Origin: Corallococcus praedator
Lineage (GTDB): Bacteria; Myxococcota; Myxococcia; Myxococcales; Myxococcaceae
Direction of reading: 5' to 3'
DNA: 53,849 nt
NCBI RefSeq assembly: GCF_003612125.1
Contig: NZ_RAWI01000018.1
Span: 1-53,849, forward strand
This document shows positions 21,505 through 29,595 of the stretch, piece by piece (positions within the stretch are counted from its first letter, which is position 1; each line of letters opens with the position of its first letter). The translations under genes and the position numbers were made by a program. Under the pieces are notes generated by a model. The model ran no database searches and was not told the origin of the DNA. It was given only the letters and a program-made list of their open reading frames with translations.

Positions 21505-21600
21505 GACCAGGAACTGCCTGTCAACATGGACAGTTTGTAACGTGCTGTGTTAACTGTACTGTACGTTTTCCACGAATAATTCCGCTCACGCTGCATGAGT
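21505..21600 (+). promoter_or_regulatory. AT-rich promoter/operator region of the lipopeptide operon
   Basis: This short stretch is far richer in A/T than its surroundings. It contains the inverted repeat CTGTC-N6-GACAG (21518-21533), an overlapping imperfect repeat CAGTTtgtAAC...GTTAACTG (21531-21556) and an AATAAT (21575-21580) that could be a -10 element. It lies upstream of the first gene of the long co-directional NRPS/PKS series. I call it the likely operon promoter with regulator sites; the regulator is unknown. Confidence 0.5.
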
Positions 21601-21665
21601 CTCGTACTGCCCCTGCGGGTCGTTTCGGGGAGTCGGGTCTCGACACATCTCGGTCGGCCCAACGC

Positions 21666-24600
21666 ATGCGTTCGCCTGAATTGTTACAAGATGTGTCGAC
21701 GCTGGTGGAGCTGTCGCGTCGCAGGGCGGAGCAGCGCCCGGACCAGCTCGCCTACACGTTCCTCGTGGATGGTGACTCGGAGGAGGCGCACCTCACCTAC
21801 GGGGACCTGGATCGACGGGCGCGGGCCATCGGGGCGGCGCTGCAAGCGCGCGGGGCTCGGGGCGAGCGGGTGCTGCTGCTCTACCTTCCAGGTCTTGAGT
21901 ACGTGGCCGCCTTCGTGGGTTGTCTGTATGCCGGCGCGGTGGCGGTGCCGGCGTATCCGCCGGATCCGATGCGACTGGCGCGCACGCTGCCCCGGCTGGA
22001 GGCGGTGATCCAGGACGCGCGGGCGCGGTTCGCGCTCACCACGGGCTTCATCCAGGGCTTCATGGAGTCGATGGGCGAGCAGTCGGCGGCGCTCGCCGGC
22101 CTGTCGTGGCTGGCCACCGACGCGGTGGAGGACAGCGAGGCCGGTGCCTGGAAGGATCCGGGCACGGCGCGGGAGGCGCTGGCCTTCCTCCAGTACACCT
22201 CCGGCTCCACCGGCACGCCCAAGGGCGTGATGCTCAGCCACGGCAACCTGCTGGCGAACTCGCTGGCGATCCACCAGTGCTTCGAGCACTCGGACGACAG
22301 CCGCGGCGTCATCTGGCTGCCGCCGTACCATGACATGGGCCTCATTGGCGGCGTGCTGCAGCCGCTGTGCGGCGGCTTCCCCGTGGTGCTGTTGTCGCCG
22401 CTGGACTTCCTCAAGCGGCCGGCGCGCTGGCTGGAGGCCGTGTCGCGATACCGCGCGACGACGAGCGGCGGGCCCAACTTCGCCTTCGACCTGTGCGTGC
22501 GCAAGACGACGCCGGAGCAGCGCGCGGCGCTGGACCTGAGCTCCTGGGACGTGGCCTTCAACGGCGCGGAGCCGGTGCGCGCGGAGACGCTGGAGCGCTT
22601 CACGCGCGCCTTCGCGGACTCGGGGTTTCGCAAGGAGGCCTTCTACCCGTGCTACGGCCTCGCGGAGACCACGCTCATCGCCTCCGGTGGACGCAAGGCC
22701 GCGCCCCCGGTGGAGCGCGTATACCGGCAGGACGCGCTCCAGCAGGGCCGCGCGGAGGCACCCGCCCCTTCCGAGCTGACGGACGCGCGCACGCTGGTGG
22801 GCAGCGGCGTGAGCATCCCCGGGCAGGAGCTGATCATCGTGGAGCCCGAGTCCCGCCTGCCCGTGCCCGAGGGCCGGCTGGGGGAGATCTGGCTGCGCGG
22901 CCCGAGCGTCGCGGGCAGCTACTGGGAGCGCCCTGAGGAGAGCGAGGCCACCTTCCGGGCCCGCCGCGCCGACACCGGCGAAGGGCCCTACCTGCGCACC
23001 GGCGACCTGGGCTTCGTGTCCGGTCAGGAGCTGTTCGTCGCGGGCCGCATCAAGGATCTGATCATCCTGCGCGGCCGCAACCACTACCCGCAGGACCTGG
23101 AGCTGACGGCGGAGTCCAGCCACCCGGCGATGCGTCCGGGCTGCTCGGCCGCGTTCTCCGTGGACCGGGGCGGCGAGGAGCGGCTGGTGGTGGTGTTGGA
23201 GGTGGATCGCAAGGTGCTGGGCGAACCGTCCGCCGCCATCGACGCCATCCGGCGCGCCATCGCGCAGGGCCACGAAGTGGCCGTGGACACGGTGGTGCTC
23301 ATCCCCGCGGGCGGACTGCCCAAGACGTCCAGCGGCAAGGTGCAGCGGCGCGCGTGCCGCACGCAGTATCTGGCGAACGGGCTGGAGATCCTCGCGCAGG
23401 AAGCCCTCGCCGACGCTTCCGCCGACGCCGTGAGTGCTCCCGAGGTCGCTGCCCCGGAAGAGTTCCGGCTGACGCGCGCCGCGCTGCTGACCGCATCCGA
23501 GGCGGAGCGCGCGGCGCTGCTGGGCACGTACCTGCGGCGGCACCTGTCACGGGCGCTGTCCGTGCCGCTGTCGTCGCTGGAGGCGACCCGGCCCCTCACA
23601 GCGCTGGGCCTGGACTCCATCCACGCCGTCGAGCTGAAGGCGGCGCTGGAAGAGGAGCTGGAGATCCACCTGCCGGTGGCGCTGTTGCTGGAGGGCGTGC
23701 ACCTGGAAGCGCTCACCGCGCGGGGGCTCGCGGAGCTGCGCCATCCCACCGCCGCACCGCCGCCGTTGGTGGCGGGGGCTCGCGGCGATGCGCCGCTGTC
23801 GCACGGCCAGGAGCGGCTGCTGTTCCTGGATCAGCTCGCGGCGGGCAGCGCGGCCTACAACATCCCGGCCGCGGTGGAGCTGGAGGGACAGCTGGACGTG
23901 GCGGTGCTGACCCGCAGCCTGGAGGCCATCGTCCACCGGCATGAAGCGCTGCGCACGCGCTTCCCCCGCTCACAGGGCCGCCGCGTGCAGGACATCGTTG
24001 CGCCTTCGGGTGTTCCAGCGGGCGGACCGCTGGCGCTCCCGGGCGCGGTGGTGGACCTGAGCGGCTTGCCGGAGGCACAGCAGGCCGCCGAGACGGAGCG
24101 CCTCACCGCCCAGGAGGCGCGCGGGCCCTTCGACCTGGAGCGCGAGCTGCCGGTGCGCGCGAAGCTGTTGAAGCTCTCCGACACGCGGCACCGGCTGCTG
24201 CTCACGCTGCACCACGTGGTGTCGGACGGCTGGAGCATGGGCGTGGTGGTGCGGGAGCTGGGCGCGCTCTACGCGGCCTTCGCGCAGGGCCGACCGTCGC
24301 CGCTGCCGGAGCTTCCCGTGCAGTACGCCGACCATGCGGCGTGGCTGCGTCGCCGGCTGGAGGGTGGCCTGCTGGACGAGGAGCTTTCGTGGTGGAAGGA
24401 GCGCCTGTCGGGAGCGCCTCCGCTGCTGGAGCTGCCCCTGGACAAGTCGCGTCCGGAGCGCCAGCACTTCGAGGGCGCGCGGCAGCCGGTGTCGCTCTCC
24501 GTGGCGCTCAGCGAAGGGCTGCGGCAGTTGGGCCGGGCCGAGGGCACCACGCCCTTCATGTCGCTGCTGGCGGGCTTCCTGGTGGTGCTGCACTCGCGCA

Positions 24601-25229
24601 CCGGCCGCACGGACCTGGTGGTGGGCACGGACGTGGCCAGCCGCGAGCACGCACGCACCCAGAACCTCATTGGCCTGTTCGTCAACCAGCTGGTGCTGCG
24701 CGTGGGCCTGGAGGGCAACCCCACCTTCCGGCAGGTGCTCGGGCGCGTGCGCGAGGTGGCGTTGGGGGGACAGGCGCATCCGCATGTCCCGTTCGACAAG
24801 CTGGTGGAGGCGCTGCGCCCTCCGCGCGACGCCCGCTACAACCCCTTGTTCCAGGTGATGTTCGTCCTGGAGAACGCGCCCCTTCCCGCGCTGCGACTGC
24901 CGGGACTGAAGCTGCGCCAGCTGGAGATCGACGACGGCGGCTCGCCGTTCGACTTGTCCGTGCTGCTGTCCGAGTCCGAGGGCCGCTTCCAGGGCGTGCT
25001 GCGCTTCGCCACCGCCCTCTTCGACGCGGCCACGCTCGCGCGGCTGGCGGAGGACTACGAGGCGACGCTGGCCGCGGCGGTGGCCCGGCCGGACGCGACG
25101 TTGGAGGAGCTGCACGGGGTGCTCGTGGAGCGTGAGCGCCAGCGGCAGCAGGAGCGGGCACAGGCGCTCCAGTCCTCTCGCAAGGAACTGTTCCGCGGCG
25201 TGCGCCGTCGCGGTGGGAGCGAATCATGA
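21666..25229 (+). CDS. Lipopeptide starter: fatty acyl-AMP ligase - ACP - condensation
   Basis: This protein has 1187 residues. Residues 1-595 are a fatty acyl-AMP ligase (FAAL): TLVELSRRRAEQRPDQLAYTFL start, YTSGSTGTPKGVMLSH core and LPPYHDMGLIGGVL. An ACP follows (GLDSIHAVEL, phosphopantetheine Ser651), then a full condensation domain (about 715-1160, HHVVSDGWSMG, second His 850 intact). FAALs make fatty acyl-adenylates and pass them to the ACP without CoA. The C domain then acylates the first amino acid, here on the module encoded two genes downstream. I use the ATG at 21666 because it directly precedes conserved FAAL sequence. A longer frame from ATG 21489 would add 59 residues unlike the family and cross the AT-rich promoter patch. 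No strong ribosome site is visible. Confidence 0.9.
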   Translation: MRSPELLQDVSTLVELSRRRAEQRPDQLAYTFLVDGDSEEAHLTYGDLDRRARAIGAALQARGARGERVLLLYLPGLEYVAAFVGCLYAGAVAVPAYPPDPMRLARTLPRLEAVIQDARARFALTTGFIQGFMESMGEQSAALAGLSWLATDAVEDSEAGAWKDPGTAREALAFLQYTSGSTGTPKGVMLSHGNLLANSLAIHQCFEHSDDSRGVIWLPPYHDMGLIGGVLQPLCGGFPVVLLSPLDFLKRPARWLEAVSRYRATTSGGPNFAFDLCVRKTTPEQRAALDLSSWDVAFNGAEPVRAETLERFTRAFADSGFRKEAFYPCYGLAETTLIASGGRKAAPPVERVYRQDALQQGRAEAPAPSELTDARTLVGSGVSIPGQELIIVEPESRLPVPEGRLGEIWLRGPSVAGSYWERPEESEATFRARRADTGEGPYLRTGDLGFVSGQELFVAGRIKDLIILRGRNHYPQDLELTAESSHPAMRPGCSAAFSVDRGGEERLVVVLEVDRKVLGEPSAAIDAIRRAIAQGHEVAVDTVVLIPAGGLPKTSSGKVQRRACRTQYLANGLEILAQEALADASADAVSAPEVAAPEEFRLTRAALLTASEAERAALLGTYLRRHLSRALSVPLSSLEATRPLTALGLDSIHAVELKAALEEELEIHLPVALLLEGVHLEALTARGLAELRHPTAAPPPLVAGARGDAPLSHGQERLLFLDQLAAGSAAYNIPAAVELEGQLDVAVLTRSLEAIVHRHEALRTRFPRSQGRRVQDIVAPSGVPAGGPLALPGAVVDLSGLPEAQQAAETERLTAQEARGPFDLERELPVRAKLLKLSDTRHRLLLTLHHVVSDGWSMGVVVRELGALYAAFAQGRPSPLPELPVQYADHAAWLRRRLEGGLLDEELSWWKERLSGAPPLLELPLDKSRPERQHFEGARQPVSLSVALSEGLRQLGRAEGTTPFMSLLAGFLVVLHSRTGRTDLVVGTDVASREHARTQNLIGLFVNQLVLRVGLEGNPTFRQVLGRVREVALGGQAHPHVPFDKLVEALRPPRDARYNPLFQVMFVLENAPLPALRLPGLKLRQLEIDDGGSPFDLSVLLSESEGRFQGVLRFATALFDAATLARLAEDYEATLAAAVARPDATLEELHGVLVERERQRQQERAQALQSSRKELFRGVRRRGGSES

Positions 25230-26305
25230 CGACGGATGGTCAGCCGAAGCGCGCACTCCCGAAGCTGCGCAGGCGCGAAGTGGATGGCTCCGGCCAGGAC
25301 TGGGTGCGCTTCGAGGAGCTGCGGCCCGGGCTGCACCTGCCCGTGGTGGCCCGTCCGGCGCTGCCGGGCATCGAGCTGGCGGACTGGGGCCGCACGCACC
25401 GCGCCCTCGTGGACGCGCAGATCCACAAGCATGGCGCAGTGCTGTTCCGGGGCTTCGACGTGGTGACACCCGAGGCCATGGACCGGGCCATCCAGGCGAT
25501 GGCGGATGAAGCGCTGGCCTACGAGGAGCGCTCGTCGCCGCGCTCGCAGGTGAGCGGGAACATCTACACGTCCACGGACCACCCGCCGTCCGAGCGGATC
25601 TTCCTGCACAACGAGCAGTCCTACAACCAGACCTTCCCGGCGCGCCTCTTCTTCGCCTGCGTGTTGCCATCGCAACAGGGTGGCGAGACGCCGCTGGCGG
25701 ACACGCGACGCATCTTCCAGCGCCTGCCGGCCGAAGTGCGCGCGCGGTTCCTGGAGCAGGGCTACACGTACGTCCGCAACTTCGGCCACCGGCTGGGGTT
25801 GAGCTGGCAGCAGGCGTTCCAGACGGAGGACCGCGCCGAGGTGGAGGCATACTGTCAGCGCAGCGGCATCCAGGTGGAATGGCGCGACGGCAACCGCCTG
25901 CGCACGCGGCAGGTGCGTCGCGCGGCCGGTCTGCACCCCGTCACGGGCGAGCCCGTCTGGTTCAACCACGCCACGTTCTTCCACGTCTCCACGCTGCCGG
26001 CGCCGGTGGCCTCCGCGCTGCTGGCGGACCTGGGTGAGGAAGAGCTGCCCAACCACACGTATTACGGCGACGGCGCTCCCATCGAGCCCGAGGTGATGGA
26101 GACGCTGCGCGCCGCGTATGAGGCCGAACAGGTGATGTTCCCCTGGGAGAAGGGAGACCTGCTCGTCATCGACAACCTGCTGGCCGCCCACGCGCGTTCG
26201 TCCTTCGTGGGACCCCGGCGCGTGCTGGCCGGCATGGCCCGTCCGTTTCCGTGGAGCGAGGTCGCCCCGGTGGCGGACGCGCCCCGCGATTCCCCTCCAG
26301 GCTGA
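25226..26305 (+). CDS. SyrP/TauD-like Fe(II)/2-oxoglutarate-dependent hydroxylase
   Basis: This 359-residue protein belongs to the TauD/TfdA superfamily. The iron-binding triad is visible: His128 and Glu130 in LHNEQSY (the SyrP-type HxE variant), and His322 in NLLAAHARSSF. A following GPRRVLAGMARPF supplies the probable 2-oxoglutarate-binding Arg. SyrP-like enzymes hydroxylate the beta carbon of an amino acid on an NRPS carrier protein. The ATG overlaps the previous stop (ATGA), so translation is coupled to the loading gene. The next gene begins with a degenerate condensation domain, the arrangement expected for a hydroxylase recruited in trans. The likely substrate is the residue loaded by that A domain. 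Confidence 0.88.
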   Translation: MTTDGQPKRALPKLRRREVDGSGQDWVRFEELRPGLHLPVVARPALPGIELADWGRTHRALVDAQIHKHGAVLFRGFDVVTPEAMDRAIQAMADEALAYEERSSPRSQVSGNIYTSTDHPPSERIFLHNEQSYNQTFPARLFFACVLPSQQGGETPLADTRRIFQRLPAEVRARFLEQGYTYVRNFGHRLGLSWQQAFQTEDRAEVEAYCQRSGIQVEWRDGNRLRTRQVRRAAGLHPVTGEPVWFNHATFFHVSTLPAPVASALLADLGEEELPNHTYYGDGAPIEPEVMETLRAAYEAEQVMFPWEKGDLLVIDNLLAAHARSSFVGPRRVLAGMARPFPWSEVAPVADAPRDSPPG

Positions 26306-26361
26306 ACGCCTGAATCCGCGGGTCTCGCGCCCGCCCCCGTCCCCTTCCAGGAGCCTTCAGC

Positions 26362-27690
26362 GTGACCCAGCCAACCGGATTCCGGCTCTCCCCCCAACAG
26401 GCAAGACTCTGGTCCCTCCTGGCGGCCGTTCCAGGAGCGCCATCGCGCGCCCGGGCCGTGCTCTCCCTCGACGGACCGCTCGACGTGGCGCGACTGGAGC
26501 GCGCGGTGCGTGAGCTGATCTCCGCGCACGAGGTGCTGCGCACCACGTACCGCCACCTCGCCGGCACGGCCGCCGCGGTGCAGGTGCCCGGGGAGGTTCC
26601 GGCGACAGTCCTGGAGGTGCTTGACTGGAGTGCCCTCTCCGAGACGGAGAAGTCCGCACGACTGGCGGCGCTGGGCTCCGAGTCCGGTTCGGCGGCGCTG
26701 GACGCTCTGACACCGTGGCGGCTCGCGGTGCTGGGCCCGGACCGCCATGCATTGCTCGTGGAGGTGCCCGCGCTCTCCGCGGACCGGCAGACGTTCGCCG
26801 TGCTCGCACGCGAGCTGGGTCGCGCGTTGACGACTTCGTCGCCCCAGGACGAAGAGCCGCCTCCGCAGTACGCGGACGTGGCGGAGGTCTTCCACCAGAT
26901 CCTCGAATCCGACGACGGCGCGGATGGACGGCGCTTCTGGAAGGGTCGTGACCTGACGGGCGCCACGGGCGCGACGCTGCCCACGCGCCGCAAGGACCCG
27001 GGGGCGCTCGGACTTCGCCCCCGTCGTGAAGCACTCGCACTGGCGCCCGAAACGGTCTCGGCCCTGGAGGCACTGGCCGGCCGGCTGGGTGTCCCGGTGG
27101 CGGACGTCGTGCTCGCGGGCTGGTCGCGCCTGCTGGCACGCATGGGAAGCAGCGGCGATGCGTGCGTCTCCGTGCGCGTTGAAGGCCGTGGCTACGAAGG
27201 ACTGGACGTGGCGCTCGGCCTCTTCGAGCGCTGGCTGCCCGTGCGCACCTCCGCTGCCTCCAGCTTCGATGCGCTCGCGCGCGACGTGGCGCGAAGCGTT
27301 CGCGAGACCGCCGCCTGGCAGGACGACTTCGACGCGTCGAGCGCCTTCCCCGCCGTCGGTGGCACCCCGCCCTCCCGCGCCTTCGCCTTCGAGGACCTCA
27401 CGTGGCCGGAGCCCGTGCGCGCGGGTGGACTGACGCTGACCCTCGCCCACGTTGAAGCGCGCGGCGAGCGCGCCGAGCTGACCCTGGCCCTGGTGCGCGG
27501 GCGCGGTTCCCTGTCGCTGGAGCTGCACCACGACGAAGCCGCGTACGCCCCGGAAGAAGCAGCCCGGCTCCTGGAGCGACTGGAGACCCTGCTGGCCTCG
27601 GCGCTGACCGCGCCCGAGCGCTCGCTGGACGCCCTTCCCTGGGTCGGTCCGCATGAACTGCGGCAGTTGGCGGACTTCAACCGCACCGCT
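26362..27690 (+). other. Degenerate C-like (interface-type) domain within the NRPS module
   Basis: The domain has condensation-family architecture but Pro and Ala where the two catalytic histidines should be. A non-catalytic C-family interface domain paired with a TauD-type beta-hydroxylase is described in siderophore NRPSs. The order here, C (end of previous NRPS), pseudo-C, A, PCP with an adjacent hydroxylase gene, fits that layout. Confidence 0.7.
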
Positions 27691-29595
27691 CGCGATCACG
27701 ACACGCAGGACACGCTGCCCTCGCGCTTCGACGCCGTGGCGCGCACTCGGCCGGACGCCGTGGCGGTCGCCTTCGAGGACGAACAGCTCACCTTCGCCGC
27801 GCTGTCAGAGCGCGCCAACCGGCTCGCGTCGCACCTGCGCTCCAAGGGCGTCGGGACCGAGACGCGCGTGGCGGTGTGCCTGGAACGATCGGTGGAGCAG
27901 CTCGTCGTGTTGCTCGGCGTCCTCAAGGCCGGCGGCACCTTCGTGCCGTTGGATCCGACCTACCCGCGCGAGCGACTGGCCTACGTCATCCAGCAGGCCG
28001 GCGCGCCGCTTGTCGTCACCCGCTCGAACCTGCGCGCTTCGCTCCCTGACGGCGCGCACACCTTCGTCTGCCTGGACCAGGAGACCGACGCCCTGGCCGC
28101 CGCGTCCTCCCACGTGCCCGACGTGACGCTCTCCCCGGAGAACGCCGCCTACGTCATCTTCACGTCCGGCTCCACGGGCCGCCCCAAGGGCGTGATGATC
28201 CCGCACCGCTCGGCGCTCAACCTCGCCGCCACGCTGCGCGACGTCGTCTACCAGGGCCGGGGCCCCGGCCTGCGGGTGAGCGTCAACGCGCCGCTCGTGT
28301 TCGACGCCTCCGTGAAGCAGTGGCTCCAGCTCCTCAACGGGCACTCGCTGCACATCGTCCCGGAAGAGGTGCGGCCGGACGCGGTGCGCATGCGCGCGTG
28401 GGTCCAGCGGTACGCCGTGGACGTCGTGGACTGCACGCCGTCGCTGTTGGGACCGCTGCTGGTCCAGGGACTCGGCCGTGACGCGGATTTCTCCCCGGCC
28501 ATCGTGCTGGTGGGCGGAGAAGCCATCGACGCGCGCACCTGGACGGACCTCACGCCGCTTACGCGCACGCGCTTCGTCAACATGTACGGCCCCACCGAGT
28601 GCACCGTGAACGCCACGGCGTGCCCCATCGCGGACTCCGCGCAGCCGAGCATCGGCGGACCGCTGGGCAACGTGAGGGTGCACGTGCTGGACGCGGGCCT
28701 GCGGGAGCTGCCCCTGGGCGTGCCCGGTGAGCTGTTCATCGGCGGCGCGGGCGTGGCCCGAGGCTATGAAGGCCGGCCGGACCTCACCGCCGAGCGCTTC
28801 GTGCCGGATGCCTTCAGCCCCACGCCGGGCGCGCGGCTGTACCGCACGGGAGACGTGGGCCGCTACCGCGAGGACGGCCGCATCGACTTCCACGGCCGCG
28901 CCGACTTCCAGGTGAAGGTGCGGGGCTACCGCATCGAGCCCGGTGAAATCGAAGCGCAGATGCGCTCGCACCCGGAGGTGGGCGAAGCCGTCGTCGTCGT
29001 GCGTGGCACGAAGGAGGATGCCCGGCTGGTGGCGTACTTCGTGCCCCGTCGCGGAATGCCCGCGGACACCGATCCGGCGACGGCGCAGCTGGCCCTGGAG
29101 CTGCGCGGCTTCCTGCGCGAGCTGGTGCCCGAGTTCATGCTGCCCTCCCACTTCGTGCCGCTGGCGCGACTGCCGCTCAACCGCAACGGCAAGGTGGACC
29201 GGGGCGCGCTGCCGGAGCCGGTCGCCGCGAGGCCGGAGACGGTGCCCTACGAGGCGCCCGTCACGGAGCTGGAGCAGCGCATCGCCGCCATCTGGCAGGA
29301 GGCCCTCAAGGTGGACCGGGTGGGCCTGCACAGCAGCTTCTTCGATCTGGGTGGGCACTCGCTCCTCATGGTGCAGGTGCACGAGAAGCTGTCGGTGCTG
29401 ATGGGCCGGCGCCTGTCCATGGTGGAGCTGTTCCAGCACCCCACCGTGGCCTCGCTGGCGAAGTACCTGGGACAGGCCCCGGCGAGCGCGGCCCAGGAGT
29501 CCCTGCAACAACAGGCGCGTGACGAGCGCGCGAAAAAACAACTCCAAGCGATGCAGCAACAGGCCCTCTTGATGAAGGCCAGGGGTAAGCGATGA
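26362..29595 (+). CDS. NRPS module: pseudo-condensation (interface-like) - A - PCP
   Basis: This protein has 1077 residues. Residues 1-445 have the length and edge motifs of a condensation domain (FRLSPQQARLWSLL). The HHxxxDG site reads VPALSADR, so both active-site histidines are missing. The A domain (about 460-970) has FTSGSTGRPKG, YGPTECTVN and YRTGD motifs, and a pocket read by eye as D-A-K-D-L-G-M-V-N-K, closest to Glu/Gln codes. The PCP has LGGHS with Ser1000. A Gln/Lys-rich tail (QQQARDERAKKQL) may be a docking helix. GTG start at 26362 has AGGAG eight bases upstream. Bond formation for this residue probably depends on the C domain of the FAAL protein; the pseudo-C likely recruits the adjacent hydroxylase. 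Confidence 0.9.
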   Translation: MTQPTGFRLSPQQARLWSLLAAVPGAPSRARAVLSLDGPLDVARLERAVRELISAHEVLRTTYRHLAGTAAAVQVPGEVPATVLEVLDWSALSETEKSARLAALGSESGSAALDALTPWRLAVLGPDRHALLVEVPALSADRQTFAVLARELGRALTTSSPQDEEPPPQYADVAEVFHQILESDDGADGRRFWKGRDLTGATGATLPTRRKDPGALGLRPRREALALAPETVSALEALAGRLGVPVADVVLAGWSRLLARMGSSGDACVSVRVEGRGYEGLDVALGLFERWLPVRTSAASSFDALARDVARSVRETAAWQDDFDASSAFPAVGGTPPSRAFAFEDLTWPEPVRAGGLTLTLAHVEARGERAELTLALVRGRGSLSLELHHDEAAYAPEEAARLLERLETLLASALTAPERSLDALPWVGPHELRQLADFNRTARDHDTQDTLPSRFDAVARTRPDAVAVAFEDEQLTFAALSERANRLASHLRSKGVGTETRVAVCLERSVEQLVVLLGVLKAGGTFVPLDPTYPRERLAYVIQQAGAPLVVTRSNLRASLPDGAHTFVCLDQETDALAAASSHVPDVTLSPENAAYVIFTSGSTGRPKGVMIPHRSALNLAATLRDVVYQGRGPGLRVSVNAPLVFDASVKQWLQLLNGHSLHIVPEEVRPDAVRMRAWVQRYAVDVVDCTPSLLGPLLVQGLGRDADFSPAIVLVGGEAIDARTWTDLTPLTRTRFVNMYGPTECTVNATACPIADSAQPSIGGPLGNVRVHVLDAGLRELPLGVPGELFIGGAGVARGYEGRPDLTAERFVPDAFSPTPGARLYRTGDVGRYREDGRIDFHGRADFQVKVRGYRIEPGEIEAQMRSHPEVGEAVVVVRGTKEDARLVAYFVPRRGMPADTDPATAQLALELRGFLRELVPEFMLPSHFVPLARLPLNRNGKVDRGALPEPVAARPETVPYEAPVTELEQRIAAIWQEALKVDRVGLHSSFFDLGGHSLLMVQVHEKLSVLMGRRLSMVELFQHPTVASLAKYLGQAPASAAQESLQQQARDERAKKQLQAMQQQALLMKARGKR

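Noticed and set aside
21489-21665. Longer N-terminus for the FAAL protein
   Set aside because: It crosses the AT-rich promoter patch, and the predicted residues do not resemble FAAL sequence.
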